Source of the DNA: Candidatus Kuenenia stuttgartensis
GTDB taxonomy: Bacteria; Planctomycetota; JAKEIC01; DYIT01
Assembly (NCBI GenBank): GCA_020723505.1
Contig: DYIT01000007.1
Coordinates: forward strand, 36,773 to 80,914
Length of the DNA: 44,142 bases
Direction of reading: 5' to 3'
Shown here: piece after piece, positions 1 to 10,890 of the stretch
Layout: each line of letters opens with the position of its first letter
Position numbering within the stretch: position 1 is the stretch's first letter
The notes under the pieces: model-generated
What the model was told of the DNA's origin: nothing
The model's input: the letters and a program-made list of their open reading frames with translations, nothing else
The model's database searches: none
Program-made: the position numbers and the translations under genes

Positions 1-262
1 TCGTCGCGCCGATTGTTATCACGTCGCCAGGCTTCAGGTCGGCGAGCTTGGCCGGCGCGCCGTTCAGGAGAGTGCCGTTCCTCGAGTCGTTGTCCCTGAG
101 CTTGAATGCCCCGTTCTCCTCGAAGACAGTGCAGTGCTTCCTCGAGGATTTCGCGTCCTCAATCTGAATCGTGTTCTCGTCGGACCTTCCAATCGTGAGC
201 CCGGCCTCCCCGCGCGGGACTTCGACGGCCGCACCGCCGCCTTCGGGCACAATGTAAGCCAT
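1..262 (-). CDS. FHA-domain protein, N-terminal part (runs off the window)
   Basis: A minus-strand frame opens with ATG at 262 and stays open to the window edge (87 codons). The translation shows a forkhead-associated fold: GRSDEN near residue 25, SSRKHC near 39, and DNDSRNGT near 58. These are the Gly-Arg, Ser-x-x-His and Asn-Gly positions that bind phosphothreonine in FHA domains. An AAAGG ribosome site lies about 9 nt before the ATG. The gene begins 86 nt after the stop of the Ser/Thr kinase on the same strand, so the two could form a writer/reader pair; that link is inferred. What follows the FHA domain is unknown because the gene continues outside the window. Confidence 0.85.
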   Translation of the reverse strand, partial: MAYIVPEGGGAAVEVPRGEAGLTIGRSDENTIQIEDAKSSRKHCTVFEENGAFKLRDNDSRNGTLLNGAPAKLADLKPGDVITIGAT

Positions 263-311
263 CCGGTCCAGCCTTTCACAAAACGCGGGTCCCCTGCCCC
301 CGCGGAGGCGT

Positions 312-329
312 TTCCGGCGCCACCCGGAA
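312..329 (-). terminator. Short hairpin after the kinase gene
   Basis: TTCCGG and CCGGAA flank a 6-nt loop 20-37 nt beyond the kinase stop codon. There is no run of T after it, so it is a weak terminator candidate at best. Confidence 0.25.
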
Positions 330-348
330 GCGGCGGCGCGGCACAAGG

Positions 349-3675
<3,327 letters not shown>

Positions 3676-3690
3676 GGATCCCACCCCAAC

Positions 3691-3746
3691 ATAACCCGGA
3701 CGAGCCGGATTCGAATAGGGATCTGACGCTGGCTCGTCCGGGTTAT
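3691..3746. repeat. Perfect 16-bp inverted repeat, copy A
   Basis: ATAACCCGGACGAGCC at 3691-3706 is matched by its exact reverse complement at 3731-3746, with a 24-nt loop. The same 16-bp arms occur at 22758-22814 around a different loop. This copy ends 15 nt before the kinase ATG, so in a kinase transcript it would fold in the 5' leader. It may be a dispersed palindromic element or a regulatory hairpin; the sequence alone does not decide. Confidence 0.85.
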
Positions 3747-3877
3747 TTGCGCGCTTCGCGCGTGCCTTACCGCAACTCTTTTGAATTTCTAGAAGAATCT
3801 TGTAATTGAGCAAACAACCAAAGAATGCAATCGCAATCGTCCCGCGACGCATCGCGGAAGCCAAACATATTTTAACC

Positions 3878-3911
3878 CCGGATAATTCACGTAGGAACGT
3901 GAATTATCCGG
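3878..3911. terminator. 15-bp perfect hairpin directly after the ubiD-family stop codon
   Basis: CCGGATAATTCACGT (3878-3892) and its exact reverse complement (3897-3911) enclose a 4-nt AGGA loop, starting one base after the stop of the decarboxylase gene. Position and shape suit a transcription terminator or RNA-end stabiliser. There is no clean T-run, so a factor-independent terminator is not proved. Confidence 0.6.
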
Positions 3912-3912
3912 A

Positions 3913-5196
3913 TTAGTAGATCCTCTTGAACCTGTCGCGCGGCCTGCCGGGGCCTTCCTTGATTGTGGCGTCGAGGATCATCTTGGAACCGAGCGACCTG
4001 CCGCCCATGGGGTGGTCGGCCGACGGGTCCAGCGAGGAGCACGGGCCTTCCGGAAGGATTGTCACGTCCTTTCCGGGACGAAGGCGCGTCGCGACCGCCC
4101 ATGCGACCTGGCCGGGAGAGGAGGGATCGACGTCGTCGTCCACTATGGTCAGGAGTTTCATCGATCCATGGGCTCCCATGGCCGCCCGCGCGGCGGCCAT
4201 GGGGTCGCCCTCCGCGCGCTTGCGTATCGCGAGCACGCCCGCGAGCCATCCGCACCCCTCTTCCGTGAGCCTGAAATCGGCGGGATCCGCCGCCCTGGAC
4301 ACCGCGGAGATCACCGCAAGCTCCCTCGGCATCCCCATGAGCAGCCTGTGCTCCGCCCCCCCGGGCAGGACCGCGTGGTAGAAGGGCGCCTTCCTGCGCG
4401 TGAGCACGTCCACCTCGAACACCGGCTGCATCCTCCGGGGATCCAGCATGCGCGTTATGTCCACGAACGGCCCCTCCCCGTCGAGGTCGCGCAGCAGCCT
4501 TCCCTCGAGAACCCACTCGCTGTCCGCGGGAATCACGAGGCCGGAGGAGACGCACTTCGCCGCGCGGACCGGATTGAACGCGTTTGCCACGGCCATTTCG
4601 TCCACGTCCGAGGGAGCGGGAGCGGCAGCGGCGAGAAGGACTTCGGCCGGAGGACCGATGCATACCGCGGCGGGAATCGGCCCGCCGGCCTTCCGCCAGG
4701 CCGTGTCGGTTCCCCGCCCCTCGACCAGCCTCGCCGTGAACGTCCGCGGACCGGTGGACATCAGCCTGTGGAAGGCCGCGTTCGGCCCCAGGTCCGGGTC
4801 GTCCACGATCATGACGCCCGCCGTCACGTAAGGCCCCCCCTCATCCCGGAAATGCCTGAGGATTGGAACCGTCGAATGGAGGTCCGGGTTCTCGCGGACG
4901 ACTTCCTGGCAGGGCGGCCTGGATTTCATGAGGGTCGGTGCCGAAGGCGAGGACATGGCCCTGTCGAACGCAGATGCCAGCGCCCCCTCCTCCATGCCCA
5001 GCGCGGCGGCCATCAGTGATCGCGTCGAGAGCAGGTTCGACACGACGGGCATGCCGTCGACGTCCGGCAGCAGCACGGGACGGCCCCCTGATGCGATTAT
5101 CGCCTCCGCTGCGCAGAGGTCCCTGGGAAAGCCGTCGGTCATTTTGGCCAGCACCCCGGCTTTTTCGAGCTTTTTGAGGAAATCCCGGAATATCAA
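3913..5196 (-). CDS. UbiD-family (prenylated-FMN) decarboxylase
   Basis: A 427-residue member of the UbiD family, enzymes that use prenylated FMN made by UbiX for reversible decarboxylation. It opens with the typical FRDFLKKLEKAG helix. It has a N-x4-R patch (NAAFHR, residues 139-144) and ExxxEG (residues 227-232) followed by EGPF. By eye these match the conserved Arg and Glu residues of the family active site. The usual length is 450-500, so this is a short member. The start chosen is TTG at 5196, because AGGAGG sits 7 nt upstream and the family's first helix begins there; an ATG 33 codons earlier adds unrelated sequence. It probably ends a HEAT-TPR-UbiD unit. The substrate cannot be read from sequence: a quinone-pathway 4-hydroxybenzoate-type acid or trans-anhydromevalonate phosphate are both possible. 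No ubiX is in the window. Confidence 0.88.
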   Translation of the reverse strand: MIFRDFLKKLEKAGVLAKMTDGFPRDLCAAEAIIASGGRPVLLPDVDGMPVVSNLLSTRSLMAAALGMEEGALASAFDRAMSSPSAPTLMKSRPPCQEVVRENPDLHSTVPILRHFRDEGGPYVTAGVMIVDDPDLGPNAAFHRLMSTGPRTFTARLVEGRGTDTAWRKAGGPIPAAVCIGPPAEVLLAAAAPAPSDVDEMAVANAFNPVRAAKCVSSGLVIPADSEWVLEGRLLRDLDGEGPFVDITRMLDPRRMQPVFEVDVLTRRKAPFYHAVLPGGAEHRLLMGMPRELAVISAVSRAADPADFRLTEEGCGWLAGVLAIRKRAEGDPMAAARAAMGAHGSMKLLTIVDDDVDPSSPGQVAWAVATRLRPGKDVTILPEGPCSSLDPSADHPMGGRSLGSKMILDATIKEGPGRPRDRFKRIY

Positions 5197-5203
5197 ACGA
5201 AGC

Positions 5204-5209
5204 CCTCCT
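5204..5209 (-). promoter_or_regulatory. Shine-Dalgarno site fixing a TTG start
   Basis: AGGAGG on the minus strand lies 7 nt before a TTG codon at 5196. It is the only strong ribosome site near the start of the UbiD-family gene and argues against the upstream ATG at 5295. Confidence 0.7.
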
Positions 5210-5312
5210 GTCCGCAAACCCCGGCTGCTCGGCTCATCGGGCAGCCCGCAGGGCCGCCCCTGCGTCCGATACGCCAATCCCGTGCATGCGCACATCGACT
5301 GCCGTCCGCAGC

Positions 5313-6917
5313 CTACCGATTGCCGTCCCTCCCGCCATTGGCGCCGGCCATCTCAATCTCCCTGAGCTCCACAAGGAAGTACTGGAATTTGAACACGTCG
5401 AACTCGCGTTCCGCGCGGGTTCCCGGGTCCGGGGCGAGAATCAGCTGCTCCTCCGCGGCGCCGTAGCTCCTCACGAGCATATCGCGCGCATCGGCAAGCT
5501 TCCCGATTTGAAGCAGCGTCACCCCGAGGTTCTCCATCGAGTACATGAAATCCATGGACTTCTCCATGGCCTTGCGGAACTGGGCCATGGCCTCCTCAAT
5601 CCTCCCGAGCGCCCTGAGTTCCAGTCCGAGGGTGTTGTTGAACCTCGGCTCGGTGGGATTGAGCTCTTCTGCCTTTGCCCAGGCCTTCAAGGCGCCTTCC
5701 CTGTCGCCCATGTCCTGGAGGTCGGCGCCCAGCTCGAACATGACCCATGCGTGGAATTCCGCCATGGGATTGGCCGCGGATATCCTCTTGAGCAGATCTG
5801 CAGCCTCGGAGAACCTGCGGCCGTCCCTCATGGCCGTGAACCTCTTCTGCAGGGGGTTGAAGGCGTTGGCGAACTGCGGATTCGCCTCCAGCGCCGCCAC
5901 GAAAGCCGCGTCGGCCTCCTCCGGTCTGCCGAGCTCGGCCAGCACTTCGCCCATCCAGAACCATCCCCATTCGCGACCCTGGCCGCGATCGATTGAAGTC
6001 CAGGTTTTGAGCACCTCGAGCGCCTTCCCGGCTTTCCCGTTCCTCCTCAGTATGACGGAATGGAATTTGAGAGGATGCACGTGCCTGCCGTGCTTTTCCG
6101 CAAGCGCCCCGAAGACCTCCTCGCATCTCGCCGCGCCTCCCTCGGAGGCCGGGTCCATGAGCACGAGCCAGAGGGACTCGTACCACTGCGCCCCGGCAGG
6201 GTCCTTCCCAATCCCCGCGGCATACGAAGCCTCGGCGGACTTCAGGTCGCCCATCGCCTTCAGGGCGTCGCCGAGCATCTTTAGATAGAAGAGGTTCGCC
6301 GAATCCTTCGCGGATCCGATTCTGCATGCTCCGACCGCGTCCTTGAACATGCCGGCCTTGTACCAGCAGTCGGCGAGCCTGGGATAATAGGCCAGGTTCT
6401 CCGGATCAGCCTCCAGAATGGCCCTGTAGGCTTCCGCGGCCTCCTTGTACTTCCCCAGCCCCTCCCTGCAGAGGCCCAGGAGCTTGAGCGTTTCCACGTT
6501 GGTCCTGTCGAGGCCGTATGCGGCCGACAGCTCCTCCTCCCCGGTGATGAGCAGGTGCCTGGTGTAGCTCGGGGCCCTGTAGGCGAGCGTGAAAGCCCAC
6601 CATCCGCGGAGGTAGCGGTAGCCGGCGACGCCGGGCGCGGCTTCCACGAGCCGCTTCAGGTAATCCTCGGCGCTCCAGAGCTCGTCGGACTGGGTCGAGG
6701 CAAGTCCGAGCCTTATGTAGCAGTATGATATCCCGTAGAGAGCCCGCGGATCAGAAGGCGCCGTCTCCAGCGCCTTCTTGAATTCGGCTATGGCTTCGGC
6801 GTACTTCTCCCTGCCCATCAGCTCCTCGGCGCCCGCCAGGTCCGCATGCGCGGTAGGAGCGGGAGATGCCGCGCACAGCACCGCCAGGACGCAGAGCGCT
6901 GCCGCCAATCGACGCAC
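5313..6917 (-). CDS. Exported TPR-repeat protein
   Basis: A 534-residue protein with an N-terminal signal peptide (RRLAAALCVLAVLCAAS, then AHA). After it come about ten tetratricopeptide-type helical pairs, for example GREKYAEAIAEFKKALETAP, RALYGISYCYIRLG and LGRPEEADAAFVAALEANP. TPRs are protein-interaction scaffolds; no catalytic domain is visible. The GTG start at 6917 was chosen because GAGGAGG lies 5 nt before it and the signal peptide then starts properly; the in-frame ATG at 6941 lies inside the upstream gene. It follows the HEAT lipoprotein by 10 nt and precedes the UbiD-family gene by 116 nt, suggesting co-transcription. The role is unknown, probably periplasmic complex assembly. Confidence 0.82.
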   Translation of the reverse strand: MRRLAAALCVLAVLCAASPAPTAHADLAGAEELMGREKYAEAIAEFKKALETAPSDPRALYGISYCYIRLGLASTQSDELWSAEDYLKRLVEAAPGVAGYRYLRGWWAFTLAYRAPSYTRHLLITGEEELSAAYGLDRTNVETLKLLGLCREGLGKYKEAAEAYRAILEADPENLAYYPRLADCWYKAGMFKDAVGACRIGSAKDSANLFYLKMLGDALKAMGDLKSAEASYAAGIGKDPAGAQWYESLWLVLMDPASEGGAARCEEVFGALAEKHGRHVHPLKFHSVILRRNGKAGKALEVLKTWTSIDRGQGREWGWFWMGEVLAELGRPEEADAAFVAALEANPQFANAFNPLQKRFTAMRDGRRFSEAADLLKRISAANPMAEFHAWVMFELGADLQDMGDREGALKAWAKAEELNPTEPRFNNTLGLELRALGRIEEAMAQFRKAMEKSMDFMYSMENLGVTLLQIGKLADARDMLVRSYGAAEEQLILAPDPGTRAEREFDVFKFQYFLVELREIEMAGANGGRDGNR

Positions 6918-6927
6918 TGGAACCTCC

Positions 6928-7803
6928 TCACTTCCCCGCAAGGGAGTAGATATCCATGACCTTCAGGCTCATGGCGAACTTCGGTTTGAACGTTGCCGCG
7001 TTCTCCTTCCACCAGTTCTCCCATTTCGCCACGGCTTTCTCCCGTTCGACTTCCGGGTCGTCGAGCACGAAACCGAAATCCAACTCGCAGTCCGTGAGCC
7101 TGCGAAGCGAGACGATGGCGTCCCTCCGCACCCAGCCGTTGCCCCTCAAAGCCGCGATGAGCACCGGCATTGCGGACGTGTCGCCCAGCCTCGCCATGGA
7201 TTCAGCGGCCTGGTTGCGTATCTTCCCCTGCCTGCAGTCGTCCATCTTGAGCTCGTAGTAGTCCGCGTTCTCCGGCCGCGGCTTTGACGTCCAGCCCAGG
7301 AACGGCTTGATTTTCCCGACCGACGACGCATCGCCTATCGACCCCAGGGCGCGCAGGCAGAATACGATTACGTCGAAATCCCGGGCGCGCCCGAGCAGAT
7401 CCTCGACCTCCGCCCGGCCGCCGGCGCCGATATGCTCGAGACAGAAAAGGGCTTCAGTGCACTGGACCAGGTTCTGCGGGTCGAGCCTGGACACGAGGCA
7501 GGATACGGCGGGGGCGCCGATTTTGACGAGTTCCCTTGCTGCCCTGTCCCTGACGTTCCAGTCGGAATCCGCCAGATTGTCCGCGAGCTTCTCGATTTCC
7601 GCGGTGGACCTGGCCGGCCGGCCCTGGTCCCCGCCCCCCGTGGCCTGCGCTGCCGCCCCGGGCGCCGGTTCCCCGTGCGCGGTACCGGTCGCGGGTTGAG
7701 GCTCGGATGGGGTCCCGTCCGGCGCTCCGCAGCCTAAGGCGGCGGCGAGGAGCAGGGCGGCGATCAACGCGGCGGACGGCCAATCAGGCGCCATGAAACG
7801 CAT
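6928..7803 (-). CDS. HEAT-repeat lipoprotein
   Basis: A 291-residue predicted lipoprotein. A hydrophobic leader ends in a lipobox-like AALGC near residue 28. A Pro/Gly/Ala-rich linker of about 45 residues follows, then HEAT-like helical repeats (DSDWNVRDRAARELVKIGAPAV; RNQAAESMARLGDTSAMPVL; GWVRRDAIVSLRRL). HEAT repeats mediate protein contacts. The ATG at 7803 was chosen because the leader begins there; a second ATG three codons on is possible, and the 97 codons upstream look like spacer DNA. It stands 10 nt ahead of the TPR protein, so both probably act together in the envelope. No enzyme motif is visible. Confidence 0.78.
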   Translation of the reverse strand: MRFMAPDWPSAALIAALLLAAALGCGAPDGTPSEPQPATGTAHGEPAPGAAAQATGGGDQGRPARSTAEIEKLADNLADSDWNVRDRAARELVKIGAPAVSCLVSRLDPQNLVQCTEALFCLEHIGAGGRAEVEDLLGRARDFDVIVFCLRALGSIGDASSVGKIKPFLGWTSKPRPENADYYELKMDDCRQGKIRNQAAESMARLGDTSAMPVLIAALRGNGWVRRDAIVSLRRLTDCELDFGFVLDDPEVEREKAVAKWENWWKENAATFKPKFAMSLKVMDIYSLAGK

Positions 7804-8027
7804 GTCTTCGTCTTTCAAACGGAAACGTGACAGGCTCTGAATGTAGCAAATACGCATGACCAGTGAAAGGCTGGGCTCGACGCGCCAGCCACGAAGAGCC
7901 GCATACGTGTCCGGTTTTACCACGACCTTGACTCCAACCCGAACACAATGAAGGCTGGAAGGCGCTGGGATCCGCTCGCGCGGATTGTTCCCTTTTACTA
8001 AGAAGTGCATAATAATATTGACAGGTT

Positions 8028-8137
8028 TTCGACGCTGAGACCGCTGATGGATTTCTGAAGACGCTGAAAGAATACGTTTCAAAGCCACGGGCATGCCTCA
8101 GCGTCCTCAGCTTCTCTTCAGTGTTTTCAGTGTCGAA
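8028..8137. repeat. Imperfect 43-nt inverted repeat with CTGA periodicity
   Basis: 8028-8070 and the reverse complement of 8095-8137 agree at about two thirds of positions, and most mismatches are G/A changes that would still allow G-U pairing in RNA. The left arm carries CTGA every 9-12 nt. Confidence 0.6.
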
Positions 8138-8265
8138 TGTTCCATCGTGTCAATACTATTTCGCACTCATTAGTATATTGGAGTCTGGGTTGGAATCCGT
8201 TGGGCCCCTATCTTCGAAAATCTTGTCTTCTTGCGAACATTTTTAGCGTTGAGCCCATAACTTCA

Positions 8266-8315
8266 TTGGAAATTGGAGGTTGGGATTTCATTGGGATTTG
8301 GCTATTGGTTGTTGG
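8266..8315. repeat. TTGG heptad-periodic tract
   Basis: TTGG recurs at 8266, 8273, 8280, then 8291, 8298, 8305 and 8312: two runs in register at 7 nt. This low-complexity periodic DNA lies outside genes. Confidence 0.6.
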
Positions 8316-8522
8316 GATTTTGCGCAGCGTTTGGTTGCGGCTCGGCTGCGTTATGATTTGGCTTCGTGGTAAGTTTCCGCAGCAGCTCGGCTTCGCATGA
8401 TCGGCAGGGGCGCATCGGCCCCCGGAAAACCCTGGAAAAACCGGCTCCCGGGAGTACAATCATGGATTCCGGTCCGTCAGGCAGGGTGTTGCCCCGCCTT
8501 CAGGAGGAGTTAGGAGCCAGAA

Positions 8523-10652
8523 ATGAACCCCATCACCCTCGTACTCGCGCTGCACAACCATCAGCCTGTCGGAAACTTCGACTGGGTCAACGAAGCGGCC
8601 GTGGAGAACGCCTACCTCCCGTTCCTAGAGGTGATGAAGGACTTTCCGAAAATCCCCTACTGCCTGCACGTGTCGGGATCGCTGCTGGAATGGGCCGAGA
8701 GGAAGAAGCCCGCATACGTCGAGGCCCTCAAGCGCGAGGCCGCGTCCGGCCGCATGGAGCTCATAGGCGGGGGCAGGTTCGAGCCCATACTGCCCATGCT
8801 CACCGAGCGCGACAGGATCGGCCAGATTCGTTCCTACTCGGAACACCTCAAGGACATGTTCGGCCTCGACGTGAAGGGATCCTGGCTGTCCGAACGGGTC
8901 TACGAGCAAAGCCTGGTCTCCTCGCTCGCCAAGGCCGGCATGTCGTACACCGTCGTGGACGACTACCACCTGAAGCGCGCCGGGATGCGCGACCTGCTCC
9001 GTCATTTCATCACCGAGGACCAGGGCAGGCAGCTCTTCCTCTTCCCGTCCTCGGAAGTGCTCAGGTATTCGATTCCGTTCGCCGAGGCGGAGAAGGTCAT
9101 CCGGGTTCTGAAGGAGGCCGCCGAGAGCCGTGAAAATCCGCTCATCGTCTACGCCGATGACGGCGAGAAGTTCGGCGTGTGGCCCGGCACGCAAAAGCAC
9201 GTGTACCAGGACGGATGGCTGCGGAAGTTCCTCGGCCTGCTCGAGGAGAACTCGGACTGGATTCGAATCAAGACGTTCTCGAACGTTCTGGAGGGCGGCC
9301 ACGACCCCGGGCTCGTGTTCGTCCCGGATTCCTCGTACAGGGAGATGGTGGAGTGGTCCATGCCGGTCGCCGCGCTCGAGGAGTTCCGGCGGCTCGAGGA
9401 GGACGCCAGGAGGGCCGGGCTTCTCGACAGGTTCAGGCCTTTCACCGGCGGCGGCTTCTGGCGCAACTTCAGGGTCAAGTACACCGAGGCCAACAGGCTG
9501 TACAGCAGGATGATGGAGGTCAGCGAGGAGATACACAGGGGGGGCAGGGAGTTCCCGGGCAGGGAGGAGGCGCTCCTCGATCTGTACAGGGGCCAGGTCA
9601 ACTGCGTGTACTGGCACGGCGTTTTTGGCGGGCTGTACCTCCCCCATCTCAGGCTCGCCGCCTACCGCCACCTCATAGGGGCGGAAAACATCGCCCGCAA
9701 GGCCTCGGACAGGCAGGCCTCCCAGGTCTCCATGAGGTCGTTCGACTTCGACTTCGACGGAAAGCCGGAAGTCGCGATGGAGAACGGACTGATTAAGGCC
9801 TATTTCAATCCCTTCGCGGGCGGGCATCTTTTCGAGCTCGACATGCTCGAGAAGCAGTTCAATCCGCTAATGACCATGACCCGGCGAAAGGAGGACTACC
9901 ACCGCGAGATTCCGCCGGACGACGCCGACGACAAGGGGATTCAGAGCATCCACAACATCCACCGGTCCAAGCAGAAGGGAATCAGGGAAAAACTCGCCTA
10001 CGACAGGCACGACCGCGGGTGCCTGGTGGACCATTTCTTCGGCCCGGGACTCACGCTCGAGAAGCTCGCGGCGGCATCATACGACGAAACAGGGGACTTC
10101 GACTCCAAACCCTTCGGCATGGAGATGGCCGGCAGCGCGAGAAAAGCCGAGCTCAGCCTGTTCCGCAAGGGAGAAGTCACGTCCGGGGGACGAGCGGTCG
10201 GGCTGTCGCTGGTGAAGAGGATTTCCATGGCCGCGGGCGAGGCGAAACTGAGAATCAGCTATGCCATTCTCGCGGACGAGGACGTCGAGACCTCCTTCGG
10301 GCCGGAATTCAACTTCGCGATGCTCGCCGGCGACACCGACGACCGGTACTACTTCGCGCCGTCCGGCGGGAGAATAGGCCTCCTGGGATTCGCCGGAATC
10401 CTGCCCGACTGCTCCGCTGTGGGGCTCTGCGACGAGTGGATGAAGGTGAAGATCCGGGTCGAGCTGTCCTCGCCCGCTGATCTCTACCTCTACCCGGTGC
10501 AGACGGTCTCGCAGTCGGAGGCGGGTTTCGAGCTTCTGTACCAGCAGTCGTGCGTCACTCCCGTATGGAAGCTCGCGCTCGCGGCGGGAAAAATGCGGGA
10601 AATCGGCATTTCCCTGGAATTCGAATCCGAGGGCGGGTTCCCGGAGGCGTAG
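8523..10652 (+). CDS. GH57 glycoside hydrolase: 4-alpha-glucanotransferase / alpha-amylase type
   Basis: A 709-residue family GH57 enzyme acting on alpha-1,4-glucans. The conserved regions are visible: HNHQP (11-15), GGGRFEP (82-88), WLSERVYEQS (121-130) and ADDGEKFGVWP (211-221). Glu124 fits the nucleophile and Asp213 the acid/base of the Thermococcus litoralis glucanotransferase (Glu123/Asp214 there), nearly the same numbering. The C-terminal half carries the beta-sandwich domains usual in this subgroup (659 residues in T. litoralis). There is no signal peptide, so it is probably cytoplasmic, working on glycogen or maltodextrin. A ribosome site (AGGAG, 6-7 nt) precedes the ATG. No other glycogen gene adjoins it. 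Whether transfer or hydrolysis dominates cannot be read from sequence. Confidence 0.93.
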   Translation: MNPITLVLALHNHQPVGNFDWVNEAAVENAYLPFLEVMKDFPKIPYCLHVSGSLLEWAERKKPAYVEALKREAASGRMELIGGGRFEPILPMLTERDRIGQIRSYSEHLKDMFGLDVKGSWLSERVYEQSLVSSLAKAGMSYTVVDDYHLKRAGMRDLLRHFITEDQGRQLFLFPSSEVLRYSIPFAEAEKVIRVLKEAAESRENPLIVYADDGEKFGVWPGTQKHVYQDGWLRKFLGLLEENSDWIRIKTFSNVLEGGHDPGLVFVPDSSYREMVEWSMPVAALEEFRRLEEDARRAGLLDRFRPFTGGGFWRNFRVKYTEANRLYSRMMEVSEEIHRGGREFPGREEALLDLYRGQVNCVYWHGVFGGLYLPHLRLAAYRHLIGAENIARKASDRQASQVSMRSFDFDFDGKPEVAMENGLIKAYFNPFAGGHLFELDMLEKQFNPLMTMTRRKEDYHREIPPDDADDKGIQSIHNIHRSKQKGIREKLAYDRHDRGCLVDHFFGPGLTLEKLAAASYDETGDFDSKPFGMEMAGSARKAELSLFRKGEVTSGGRAVGLSLVKRISMAAGEAKLRISYAILADEDVETSFGPEFNFAMLAGDTDDRYYFAPSGGRIGLLGFAGILPDCSAVGLCDEWMKVKIRVELSSPADLYLYPVQTVSQSEAGFELLYQQSCVTPVWKLALAAGKMREIGISLEFESEGGFPEA

Positions 10653-10890
10653 GCTTGTCCCGGCCAGCGTTGTTTGCTGCGACCTGAGGAACACAAGAGG
10701 ATTCCGGGTTTGCCGCAAAGAGGCGCAACAGGCACAATGGGAAGCTTTCAGGCATGCTTCCCCCATGCCCCCGCCGGCAAACCTATCGTCATCTGTGCGA
10801 ATCTGCGTCCATCATGGATGCCGTATGACGGGGATGCAGGGGAAAAAGACTTTCCAGCAAGTTCCGGTTCCTCCGGGCAGGAGACGCGCC

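Larger units (their letters stand above)
7804..8522. other. Divergent intergenic region, repeat-rich, no credible gene
   Basis: This 719-nt gap between divergent genes contains an imperfect inverted repeat with periodic CTGA (8028-8137), a TTGG heptad-periodic tract (8266-8315), and GC-rich short hairpin-forming text up to 8400. An 87-codon plus-strand frame at 8137-8400 is only the translation of these repeats. Promoters for both flanking genes should lie here, but no clear -35/-10 pair was recognised. Confidence 0.6.

Noticed and set aside
64..279. 71-codon minus-strand frame at the window start
   Set aside because: It is out of frame with the FHA coding sequence, which has a recognisable domain, and its Arg/Ser-rich translation is typical of a shadow.
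8137..8400. 87-codon plus-strand frame in the divergent spacer
   Set aside because: Its translation (EIGGWDFIGIWLLVVGI) is simply the TTGG-periodic repeat read in one frame; there is no ribosome site.
10765..10890. Upstream extension of the AcnX protein by 42 codons
   Set aside because: It covers dispersed spacer sequence with no family similarity. A good ribosome site precedes the inner ATG.
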